From an uncultured bacterium (GTDB lineage: Bacteria; Patescibacteriota; Gracilibacteria; Absconditabacterales; Absconditicoccaceae), in assembly GCA_946405785.1 (NCBI GenBank), contig CAMJIH010000001.1:92938-156937 (forward strand): DNA of 64,000 bases, in the 5' to 3' direction. Shown one piece after another: positions 1 to 11,000 of this stretch. Made by a program: the position numbers and the translations under genes. The notes under the pieces were generated by a model that saw nothing but the letters and a program-made list of their open reading frames with translations, searched no databases and was not told the DNA's origin. Position 1 is the first letter of the stretch, and the number at the start of each line of letters is the position of its first letter.

Positions 1-1167
1 AAAAAATGAGAAACTTGGACTGCAGAATTTTCTGATTATGCACAAGAAGGAACAACAAAAATCTATATAGATTATCCTGAACTATGAAATGTTAAAGAAG
101 GAACCGTAATTACATGTCAACAAAGTAAAGTTCAATTTAAAATAAAATCTACAAAAGACGATACAGCTGAAGTAGAAATCATTGATGCTGGTAAAGGTAA
201 AATCATTCAATATGACAGAATCCTTTGTAGAGAATTAAATAACTTTGATGAAGATGAAATCTCAGAAAAAGATAAAAAAGATATTCTTCGAGGATTAGAA
301 TATGGTTCTCACGTATTAGGAGTATCATGTACTAATTCAGCAAATCATATTAAGAGTGCTAGAGAATTCCTAGAAAACAATAATGCTAAAGATATGAAAA
401 TCTTTGCAAAGATTGAAACAGAAAACGGATTAAAGAACTTAGACGAAATCATCGCAGCTGCTGATGGTATTATCTTCGGATTTGATGCATTTCCTTCTCT
501 TAAAAAGAATGATGTAATTGATGTTATTAGAAAAGTTAAAAATGAAGGTAAACCTATTCTCTTAACAAAAGTTGCTGTAGAATATGGACAAGATTTTGAA
601 AAAGCTTTCTGAGAAGAAATATTAGACTTCAGTAAAGAAGCTGTTGATGGAATTATGCTTGAAACATTCCTTATCGAAGAAGAAGTATTTGATGCTATCG
701 AAAAGACTGGTAATATTCTTTCAGATATCGAAACAAAACTTAATGATAAAGTACTTGAAAGATTTGAAAAAGAATGAGATTTTGAAGTAAGAGATTATAT
801 TATCTATAACGCATTCAGAAGTTGAAATGAACTTTGAATCAAAACTGCTATCTGTTTTACAGAAAACGGATATACAGCATCTAGATTCTCATCATTAGCT
901 CCAAGAATTCCTGTTATTACATTTACTCAATCAAAAGAAACTTACAGATATTTAAGTCTCGTTTGGTGAGTTAAAGGATATAAGATATCTCAATCATTCA
1001 ACTATGAGAACTTAAAAAAGATCTGAAAAGAAATGATTAGAATGATTTTTAAAGGAAACATCTCACTTGATGATAAAATTCTTATTCTTCAAGCAAATGA
1101 AACAATTAATACTGAAAAATGAGATATGATTAACGGTATTGAACTATATAATTTCAAAAATATCTAA
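1..1167 (+). CDS. Pyruvate kinase-like protein, divergent (5' end outside window)
   Basis: Frame 1 open with UGA=Gly to TAA at 1165-1167; contains 'KIFAKIETENGLKNLDEIIAAADGI', typical of the pyruvate kinase barrel, but lacks ARGDLG, PTRAE and SxETA motifs. Confidence 0.8.
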
Positions 1168-1170
1168 TAA

Positions 1171-1197
1171 AAATAGGAGTTCGCTCCTATTTTTTTT
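1171..1197 (+). terminator. Rho-independent terminator
   Basis: Inverted repeat aaataggag-ttcg-ctcctattt followed by a T tract, just after the CDS stop. Confidence 0.85.
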
Positions 1198-1299
1198 ATT
1201 AAAAAAATTTTTTAACTCAATTTCTATGCTTTAATATTGAAAATAAAAGCTGAATCGCTATCTTACTAATTGAATTTTTTTAAATTTTGTTATAGTCAC

Positions 1300-1854
1300 A
1301 TGGTAAAAATAGATGCTTCAAAAGTAAAAAAATGAACTGTTCTAGAAATGGACGGGCAACTTTTCGTAGTATTAGATCTTTCTTTCATGCAAATGCAACA
1401 AAGACAAGGTTCTTATACTTATAAAGTTAGAAATTTAGCAACTAATGGAGTTCAAAACGTAACAGTTAAATCAGGAATTACATTGGATCAAGCTGAAATT
1501 TCTACACAAAACGCTGTATATCTTTACAACACAGGAGATACTTACTCTTTCATGGAAAATGATACATGAGAGATTCACGAAATCCAAGCTGATACTATTG
1601 AAGATATTACAGGATACCTTAAAGATAATCTAGATGTATATCTACAAATCTATAACGGAAATGTAATCAACGTTATCCTTCCTTCAACTATTACTTATGT
1701 AATTAAAGATACAGTTCCTGGAATTAAAGGAAATAGAGCTCAATCAGGAACAAAACCTGCTACTCTTGAAACAGGTATGGAAATCCAAGTTCCTTTACAT
1801 AAAGAAATTGGAGACACTGTAACACTTAATACATTAACTGGAGGTGTTAGCTAA
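1300..1854 (+). CDS. efp: Elongation factor P
   Basis: 184 aa; 'YKVRNLATNG', 'TYSFMENDT', 'VPGIKGNRAQSGTKPATLETGMEIQVPLHKEIGD' match EF-P domains I-III. Confidence 0.95.
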
Positions 1855-1876
1855 TATATAAGAAATATTTTTTGTT

Positions 1877-1905
1877 AAGAGGAGCTCTTCATGAACTCCT
1901 CTTTT
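1877..1905 (+). terminator. Terminator hairpin after efp
   Basis: aagaggag...ctcctctttt inverted repeat 23 nt downstream of the efp stop. Confidence 0.7.
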
Positions 1906-1956
1906 CAAATGAAAAGAATTCCTTATAACAAAAAAGAATTTATATATCAAAAATAG

Positions 1957-2991
1957 ATGAAGCTCTGTTTTGCACCAATGGATTGAATTACTAACTGAGC
2001 AACTCGTTATATAACCGAGAATATTTTTGAGCAATATAAAGAAAAAGAAGATACACTACAAACACGAACAGAATTTATGAACGCAGATGGATTTGTTATT
2101 AACCCATGATGAGTAGCGAAACACCTTCTAACAATCCAAACAAAAAACAAACCAATAGCTCAACTCTTTTGATGAAGAAAAGAAAATCTATTAAAAGCTA
2201 CTTCACTATTAATAGAAAATTTCAAAGAAAATTTTTCTTGAATAGAATTAAATACATGATGTCCATCGAATACGGTTATGAAATGTTGAGGAGGAAGTGA
2301 TATGCTAAAACATAGACCAGAAACTTTAGATATTATTAAAGAACTTTCAAACATTCTAAAAGACTCTTGATTGACATTCTCTGTCAAATCCAGAGCTGGA
2401 TTAAATGAAGAAGATAAAAAAGAACAACTTTGATTCTTAATTGAAGTCTCTAAATATACAGATCTTTTAACTGTCCACTGAAGAACATTAAAGCAACTCT
2501 ACATGTGAGAAGCAGACTTTTATTTTATTAAAAAAGTAAAAAAAGAAGCATCTTGTCCAGTAATAGCTAATGGATGAATTACTAGCTATGAACAAGCATC
2601 AGAAAAATTTAAAGACTTTAATTGAATAATGATTGGTCAATGAGCTATAGGAAATCCTTGGATATTTACTAAACATCAACCAACATTAGACGAAAAAATA
2701 GACACAATAAAAAAACATTTATCATTAATGATAACAACAGAATTTCGGTTTGAAAAATATATTAAACCAATGAAGAACTATACATTTCCACAACCTACTA
2801 TTAAAGAATTAGAACATTTAGAAAAAGGCATTGATTATAATACTCCTTATCATTCAATTGTTGAATTTAGAAAATATGCATTCCAATATCTAAAAGGAAT
2901 ACCATGTTCTCGTGAAATAAAACAATGAATACTCCAAAAGAAGACATTCAACGAAATGTTAGAAATTTTATCTCTATTAAAGAATAAGTAA
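1957..2991 (+). CDS. tRNA-dihydrouridine synthase
   Basis: 'MKLCFAPMDGITNGATRY', 'GIELNTGCPSNTVMKCGGGSDML', 'VKSRAG', 'LLTVHGRT', 'PVIANGGI', 'IGQGAIGNPWIF' are Dus motifs (UGA=Gly). Confidence 0.92.
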
Positions 2992-2994
2992 TAG

Positions 2995-4053
2995 ATGAAT
3001 TACGAATGTTTTGATCATTGAGATAAAAAAATATTTCTAGTAGACATGAAAAAAGAGCTAGATAAAAATTTTTCTGAACTTTTTGATAAAGGAATAAGAA
3101 AATATTTAAGTCAAAAGAAAAAAATAGGAATCTTGATCAATAAAAAAGGATTTGATTCTTGAATTATCTGTCATCATTGTTGACACATTCCACAATGTGA
3201 TCGCTGTTCTATTGCTGTTAATTATCACATCCTTCCTAGCTGAGAAAAGATTTGAATCTGTCATATCTGTAAAAAACAATACATCTACCCTAAAACTTGT
3301 GAACAATGCTGAAGTGAAGAAATTAAAGAATATGGATTAGGAACTCAAAAATTAGCAACAATATTAAAAGAACAATATTGAGCAGAAAGCTTAATTATCG
3401 AATCAGAAACCGTTAATTCAAAAAATAAAATAGAGAAATTCGAAAATAAATTAACAGAATTCTCTAATGATTGAATCACTCCTATTTGTATCGGAACATC
3501 ATTATTAACTACTCCAATAAAGAATCGAAACTTTGATCTTTTAATCTTCCTTGATGCTGATATTGGACTAAATATACCGGACTATAATGCTAATGAAAAG
3601 AACTTCTATTTCCTTTATGAAGCATTTACAAAACATTCATGTAAAAGTTTTATAGTACAAACATTAAACCCAGAACAATATAGTATTCGCTCAGCATGTA
3701 GACTTAATAAAGATGAATTCTTCTCTATAGAAAAAGAATTCCGCCAAGCAAATAATTATCCACCATTCTGAGAAATGTGTCTTATCTTATATAAAGATGA
3801 AATCGAAGAAAAACTTTATAATAAAGTAGATCAACTCTATAAAGAACTGCTTTATCTCCAAGAAAAATATCAATTAAAAGATATGGAGATTTTCACAACA
3901 CCTCCTCTAATTTATAAAGTATTCTGAAAATATAGATACAATATCATCCTAAAATGAAAAGAAGTTAGAAACTTCATGGATATCGTATATACAAAATTAT
4001 CCCTCAATAAAAAGGGATTCAAAATTAATTGGATGCCAGAAACAATGGTTTAG
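2995..4053 (+). CDS. priA: PriA-like primosomal protein, C-terminal half (zinc-binding and helicase lobe 2 region)
   Basis: 'ICHHCGHIPQCDRCS...LPSGEKIGICHICKKQYIYPKTCEQCGSEEIKEYGLGTQKL' zinc ribbon; 'FRQANNYPPFGEM'; begins right after the Dus stop with no N-terminal DExH lobe. Confidence 0.8.
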
Positions 4054-4952
4054 ATTTCTAAACAAACTATATTTCAAGAAGGATCTTCAAATTCTAATCT
4101 ATATGCAGTTAATTGCATAGGAGAAGAACTTTCTTTTCCATAAAGATAATCTCAAACGATAGGTAATCAATGAGAACTTAAATGATATCTAATTTGATGA
4201 GTTCTCCCTGTAAATATCTGTAAATACAATTTAATTTGTTTATCAGATATTTTTTCTATTTTTTCAATTTGAGTAATTCACATTTTAGGAGTCATATTAG
4301 GAACCTTTGCTTTAACAACTTCTTGGATAACATAAGGAAGTTTTCATTCTATCTTTCCTAAAAATACTTTTCATTCAGGTAATATTTCAGAAACCGCACG
4401 ATACCATTTCTTTAATGGTACAACATCTTTTTCTTCAAGACTTTCTGATTCTGATTTTCTTTTAAACAATTCCTTAAAATGAGCTAATCCTTTTTCAGTT
4501 TTAGCAATAATCATTAAACCATCAGTATCTTTATCTAACCTATGTAACAATCCAGCTCTAATAAAATTTCAGACGCTAGGTAAAGCCGAATAACGATGAT
4601 ATAAGAATCAAACAACACTTGGTATTAAGATATCCCAAATACTATTAGGATGAGATAAAACTCATTTAGGTTTATTAATAACTAAATAATCATCTTCCTC
4701 TTTTACTATTGGAATATCAATATCTGGAGCTTCATCAAGAATAACAGGAGAAATAAATCTTTCTAAATCATCTATTTCAATAATATCTCCTTTCTTCAAT
4801 TTATTTGATTTTTTAACAGCTTTTCAGTTAACAAGAACTCAACCTCTTTCTATAATATGATGGAAAAAATTTCTTGAATAAGAAAATTGCTTCGTTAACC
4901 ACGTATCAATTCTTTCAGATTCTCCTTCAAATACTAAAGAAACTTTTTCCAT
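4050..4952 (-). CDS. RluA/RluD-family pseudouridine synthase (S4 domain)
   Basis: 'ERIDTWL', 'YLVINKPKGVLSHP', 'GLLHRLDKDTDGLMIIAKT', '[26 protein letters not shown]'; 301 codons; stop overlaps the convergent PriA-like stop by 4 nt. Confidence 0.93.
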
Positions 4953-4972
4953 AATAATCAACTATTAAAAAA

Positions 4973-5114
4973 GACCGACTAGCCGTAACAAAGTGTATCA
5001 TCTCTCCTTAACGGAAAGGTGGGTAGCTCCTCACTATCCATACAGATAGGATTTTCGGCTCCCAGGTATAAGTTGAGATTTTTGATAGTAAACTTCACTG
5101 CGAGATAGTCAGCC
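4973..5114 (-). ncRNA. Candidate structured RNA, possibly 6S RNA
   Basis: About 142 nt non-coding, GC-richer than surroundings; closing stem GGCUGACUA/UAGUCGGUC, long interrupted hairpin (GGGAGC/GCUaCCC, CUAUC-UGUAUG-GAUAG), T-rich 3' end on minus strand. Contains CCUGGGAGCCG, resembling the 6S central region. Not checked with a covariance model. Confidence 0.45.
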
Positions 5115-5156
5115 TACAATTTTTTTAAAGATTAACTTTCTCATTTCAATATCTCT

Positions 5157-5714
5157 TTATTTTCACATCTCTGAAATAACCCATTTTACAACATTAGGGA
5201 GGTTCTCCTCTGTTAATTTCTCAGGATAATTTCTTAATAACTCTTTTACACGGCTACTTTCAAATCAGAAATTCTGTAATGATTTAGTAACAGATTTAAA
5301 TAGCTTTTGATCCTGATCAATTTGAACTGCTTCAAATATCTTAACATTATCTTTTAACTCTAATACAATCTTTTTAGCCATTTTAGGACCAACACCTGGT
5401 ATAGATTGAAAGAATTTTGCATCTAAATTATCTACAGCATCTTTTAATTCATTTAATGGTAATTGAACAATTTGAAAAGCTGTCTTAGGTCAAACTCATG
5501 AAACTTTTAACATCATTTCAAATACTTCCTTTTGATCATAACTATCAAATGCGAAATATCAGAAAGTTTTTCTTTGATCATCAAAATAAGGATAAACAAA
5601 GAACTCTCCTTCCTTTTTTTCTCAAGAATACATTACTTGAATTCAAAAAGAAGAATTAACTAAAAAAGTTTCTTTACCTACAGTTTTAACATTTCACATA
5701 AAATAATGTAACAT
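5157..5714 (-). CDS. ruvA: Holliday junction branch migration protein RuvA
   Basis: 'MLHYFMGNVKTVGKETFLV', 'VSGVGPKTAFQIV', 'FFQSIPGVGPKMAKKIVLELKD' helix-hairpin-helix motifs; 186 codons. Confidence 0.92.
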
Positions 5715-5736
5715 TCTTATATATCAAATATAAATA

Positions 5737-6783
5737 TTATTTTCCCATAAGTTCTTTTATAAGTCTTAATCATTCAGTAGAAACTTTAAACTTTTTATCT
5801 CATAAAAGAAGATCTTCATTTCCTGGATATCATTTAATAATTTCTGCCAATCTATTGAGTACTGCAACATTATCAGGCAATGGATAACTATGAACTTTTT
5901 CTTCTACAGTTTGTTTCTCATCCATCACTTGTTTAAAATCTTTTTCTGCTAATTTCTCTGCCAGCTTTTCTTCAAATCAACGACGATCAACTCACTCTTT
6001 ATATTCTAATTCACTCAATCTTTTTCTAGCAAACTTAATATCTTCAACAGCAGGAATATCTTCAGGCATTGTTCATCATAATTCTTGGATCGTTTGTCTA
6101 ATCTTTTGCCCTACTTCAAAATGAGCTCTACTAGCATTATCTTGTCATTTAATTGATTCTCTCTTAATCTTGGCTTCAGCCTGTGTTGCACGAAAAAGGT
6201 TAGCAGCTAATTCTTCACTATTCATATGATCCAAAATATTATCCTCAGGATCAAGACGCTTTTTCTCTATAATTTCTTTCTTCTTTAATCCGTATAATCC
6301 TAGATATCAAGAATCATAAAATGTTGCATAATCACTAACTCAAGCACCTCTAGCGGTTTTAAATAGTTTCTTATTATGTTTTGTAACTTCATCTCTAAGC
6401 TCCAATCTTTTTTGATCTTCAAGATACTGAACAGACAACTCTTGCTGCCTAGTTTGTAAAGCAAAATAACTTTGTCACAATGCTACAATTTCTTTATTAG
6501 GATCAGCATTCTGAATAATAAGATAACATGCATAACGACTTAATTTTCGATTTTTAATTGCTCTTTTTGCTCAAGAACCAATACTAACTTCCTCAGAAAA
6601 TTCACTAAAATGGTTCTTTGTGGTCTGTCAACTTTTTACACATGCCGTTTCAGCCTTTTTTATTACTTTTGAAAAATTAGTAAAATCAGAATACTCCAGA
6701 ACTCTTGCTAATTCTCTAGCATGCCAATATTCCTTTCAGTATTCATTAACTCTCTTAATTTTTTCAAAAACCTGTTCATCCAT
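5737..6783 (-). CDS. dinD: DNA damage-inducible protein D (DinD)-like, BRO-N domain
   Basis: 'YWHARELARVLEYSDFTNFSKVIKKAETAC', 'KLSRYACYLIIQNADPNKEIVALGQSYFALQTRQQEL', 'NLFRATQAEAKI'; 349 codons. Confidence 0.9.
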
Positions 6784-6914
6784 AACGAAACATAATATGG
6801 AATAAAACATAATATGTTATATAGAGAAACTACTTGTTTTGTCAAATATAAATAGTTTCTGTTGAAAACTAAAAGGATTTTATTATATTCACTCTTGCTA
6901 AGAAAAGATGGTAT

Positions 6915-6992
6915 GGCGGGCTTAGCTCAGTTGGTTAGAGCATCTGATTGTGGTCCAGAGGGTCATGGGTTCGAATCCCATAGCCCGCCCCA
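6915..6992 (+). tRNA. tRNA-His (GTG), encoded CCA
   Basis: Cloverleaf with G-1:C73, anticodon loop TTGTGGT, T-loop GGTTCGAATCC, followed by CCA. Confidence 0.93.
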
Positions 6993-7043
6993 TGTAAATA
7001 TTAAGGGTATTAGCAATAGCTAATGTCTAATATAATCTAGTAA

Positions 7044-7073
7044 AATAGCAGCTTAATGCTGTTATTTTTTTAA
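7044..7073 (+). terminator. Terminator after tRNA-His
   Basis: aatagcag-cttaatg-ctgttatt then T tract. Confidence 0.7.
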
Positions 7074-7078
7074 TTTAA

Positions 7079-7106
7079 AAAGTAGAATGATGTAACATTC
7101 TACTTT
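7079..7106 (-). terminator. Terminator for the minus-strand gene at 7132-7776
   Basis: Perfect inverted repeat aaagtagaatg...cattctacttt downstream of the minus-strand stop. Confidence 0.6.
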
Positions 7107-7131
7107 AAACTATATAATATTTATTAAGATT

Positions 7132-7776
7132 TTATTCTTTTACACAAAACAATACCTTTGCAAATAAAGGATCTAATTTTATTGCTTCTACAGCACCTTC
7201 AGATCACCATTCTGAAGTTTTTCAAGCATTAGCTGTTTGATTACTTCATGCCAAATTATAATCAGAATCTCACTTATTTGTTGTACCATCCTGTACATTT
7301 TTTACAGCAAGAGTTGTACTAGCACTCAATCACTGAGTATCATAACCACCATATAGAATTTTATGAGAATGCTTAGGTAAATTCTTTTGTTCAATCTTGA
7401 AACTCTCATTTCCTCATAATTTCATTGATGTTCACTCATCTGTTTGTAAAGGTATTATATATCTATCTTTTCATCATCAAGTCCATTGAGTCCACCCTTT
7501 AGGACATGGGTTACCCTCACTTCAAGCATAAATAATAACAGTTCATTTAGGAATTGTTGAATCTTTTAAATTAGCATTCACTGATGACGTAAATCATCCC
7601 ATAGCTTCTATTAAACCATTCCACTTTGCTTGTTCTAATACCCTGTTAGGTGGATCAATTCTCAAACCACTAAGTGTAAATTCAGCAGCAAAAGCACCAA
7701 GAAAGAATACTCAACAAACAGCTAGTCATGCAAATATTCATTTCCATGTAGATTTCTCAAAAAACGAATTTTTCAT
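7132..7776 (-). CDS. Exported protein with phage tail-collar-like motif
   Basis: N-terminal signal/TM 'GIFAGLAVCGVFFLGAFAAEF', then 'GNPCPKGWTQ..GGKDRYIIPL...LGGNESFKIEQKNLPKHSHKIL' resembling the tail-collar domain pattern. Confidence 0.6.
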
Positions 7777-8035
7777 TATTATATATTATTAAATAAAAGT
7801 AAACATTATTCACAAAAAGCCGCATTAACACTTCATTCCACTACAAGCACAATATAAACTACATTCAAGCAAATTCATATATAATCTTATCTCTAAAAAT
7901 AAACTTATTATACTTATATCACACACATCTCTTACATTATTGTGATCATCAGTACACCAGTAATGATTATCAGCATCACGATACCACAAACCTCCTAAAC
8001 TTTATATTAGATTAAGATCCCTTTCTTTGAGAGGA

Positions 8036-11000
8036 TTAATTATCTATTTTTAGATTTCATTGATCATCAACTGTTCCTACCACAGTTATAGAACTAGGCA
8101 CACAATCTTCATGTTCAATACCATTTTCATCTTTTCGAGTTGTTGTTTCATCACAACATCGCCAATTTCTAGCATCATCTTCACAATATTGACCTTGTTT
8201 ACATTGTACTAATGTAAGATTCCATTCTTTACAATAATTTGGATCATCTGTAGTGAAAGTAACTATATCACCATGAACTCAACTAGTTGGTTTACTAAGA
8301 CTCTTATAGTGAACATATCATTGTCATTTTATTCAATCTCATGGAAGTGTAAAGTAAACCTCTAACCAAGGATTAGTCCATGTCCTTTCATCTCAATGAT
8401 ATACTCAATTATTAAATACACTTATATGGTGATTATTACGATCTATTAGAATAGAATCATCATTTATTTCATTAACACACAAGACATTAGGATTTACATT
8501 ATCTGTTCAACCTCTACAACCAACACTCTTACAATCCTTTTTTACCCCTCAATTTTCACACTTCCACTCTACATGATCCAAACGACCCCTATCATAAATT
8601 TTATTAAATTCTATCCGAGTTCAAACATCACAATACTTATAAATATTACTTCAAAGTAAACAACTATCATAAGCTGATGTCCCTTCTCCATATGCATCAG
8701 CACACCACTGAGGAGACTTCCTTCGATTCCAAGTAGAACCATCAGGTTTTCAACATTCAGGATCCTTAGCACATTCTGCTCCTTCCTTACATACACACTT
8801 TCCATCCTTATATTCATAATTCTCTTTACAAACATAAGCACAAGGTTGACCATCAGCTTCCGCTTCTGATGCATACAACTTATTACCTTCAGTTGGTTCT
8901 TCATTCAATTCACTAAATCTTCATCAAGCAGCAGGTTGAGAATTGTCTGGTTTTGGATCTGTTGGACAACTAAACTGTATACATTCACCATCAACATATT
9001 TATACGCAGGATCACAAATTACAGAACAAGGATGTCCTACAGCCGCACTATATGATGAATATAACTCATAATCAGCCTCTTCAGTTAACCAAGTGGTTGG
9101 TCAAACATTCACAGTATTAGGAATAGGATTTTGACATGTATAAGAATCATCTCAACATGAATCATAAGCACAACTATCATTACTACAATCCCAATGATAT
9201 TTACCATCAGTTCATGTAGTAACTTCAGAAGGAGTTCCAGATTGACATTGACCATAAACATTACCAGAACCATCTGTATACACATCATTTTTACACACCG
9301 GATTCTCATAACAATATTCATGACAAGTATGATAACCAGCATCACAAGCATATTCACAATAATTATTAGTAGGATCTCAATCTCCTATACGCGTATAGTA
9401 TAACTTTCATGGAAGATATCATCCTTCACCTTCATCAGAAAATACGTTTTCATAAGGTCACTCCTTTATATGAGCATGATCAAGATTTGGACGGGGTCCA
9501 AAACATTCTGTTGTGATTTTTGTTTTTGTACAACCTTTTCTATAGGTCCACCAACTATATTCATTATCACAAAACATACATCGAGTTGAATCTCATCAAA
9601 AAGTACCAGGACATTTCCAAATCCATCAATGAGGTGAAGTATTATCTATAAGTTCATCAACCCTAATTGTTTCCGGTTGTTTATCTTCCACTACAGGAGG
9701 ACAATTCTTTCCTTCAGTACAATTATTTTTTGGTGTATATTTACATTTTGGATGTACTTCATCACCTATATATTCTGGTCAACATTGTCATTTTATAGCC
9801 TCTCACTTAACATAAGCAAAACAACTTGCACTATATTTAGGATCATTATTATATCACTTACAAGTCCATATTGCCAAATACCTTGCAGGATAAGCATAAT
9901 AACCATGATGGAACTGGAACACTCCATCAACAAAGTAATTAATTTCAATCTCATTACTTATCAAATCAAATCCAGCATATCACTTATCACTTGAACACAA
10001 ATCAGATGGATTCAAAGAATCAACTAGCTGTCAATTCTTGGATCCACATTTACCTACTGCTGGAGGTGTACAATCATCACCATCCCTTGTATAATCTTTA
10101 GGACAAGTCCATTCACAAGCACCAAGCTTATCAGGAGTTGTATTAACATACGTCCAACTCATTTTCCTTGCTACCCACTTATTTCATTCAAGAGTTCAAG
10201 CACTAACTCATTTAGCAAGAGATGCTCACTTAATTGCATATGATCACAATGTTCCAGTACATACCAAATCGGCAGTATTTGAAATACATCTTGGTTGTCC
10301 GCCTATCAACTCCAAATGAGAATCAGTAGGACATTTACAAGATTTTCAATCTTTAACAAATCATATTTTTGGATTACAAATCCATTCACAACTTCCAGAT
10401 CAATTTGTTCATTTTGTAGTATACCAAGAAGCATCTTTAGCAGCTATCGTATAACTATAAGAAGACTTTCCATCAGCACTCTTATATGAAAAAGAAATAT
10501 CGGGTTGAACCCTATTTGTACATGCTGCACAAGATCAATTATCTCAAGGATAATCTCATCATGGAGAATACGTTCATATTGCACATTCTATACACTTATT
10601 TCCTGTTTCTGTACCATTATAAGAATACATATATCAAGAAGCACACTCAAAATCACAACCATATTCACCAATAGAAGAGAATGTTTTAAAACTTCTAAAA
10701 TATGGTTCTCCCGTTCAAGTTGTTCAATTCCACATAACTCATCAAGTAAAAACAAGTCATCAAGTTAATAAAAGAGATTTTGCAGATATTCAAACAGGAA
10801 CTTCACATTGATTACATAACATAGCCTGGTTTCCTGTTTCTGTCCATCCTCATGTACCACATGCAGTACATCTACCTGCCTCAGTCTCAGCCCATTTATT
10901 GTACTTATATCATCAATGACACGCAAATTCACAGTCATTTATTCCTGTACCTGGAGAAATATAGCTTCAATTCAATAACTCAGAACATGCTATACAATTA

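Noticed and set aside
7132-7776. Prophage remnant based on the tail-collar motif
   Set aside because: No other phage structural, integrase or terminase genes nearby, and the protein has its own signal/TM segment.
8611-10768. ORF-track proteins such as 8611-8904 (-), 9109-9357 (-) and 9194-10768 (+)
   Set aside because: They overlap out of frame or antisense to the 8036-12370 CDS and have low-complexity composition (Met/Val- or Ser/Ile-rich).
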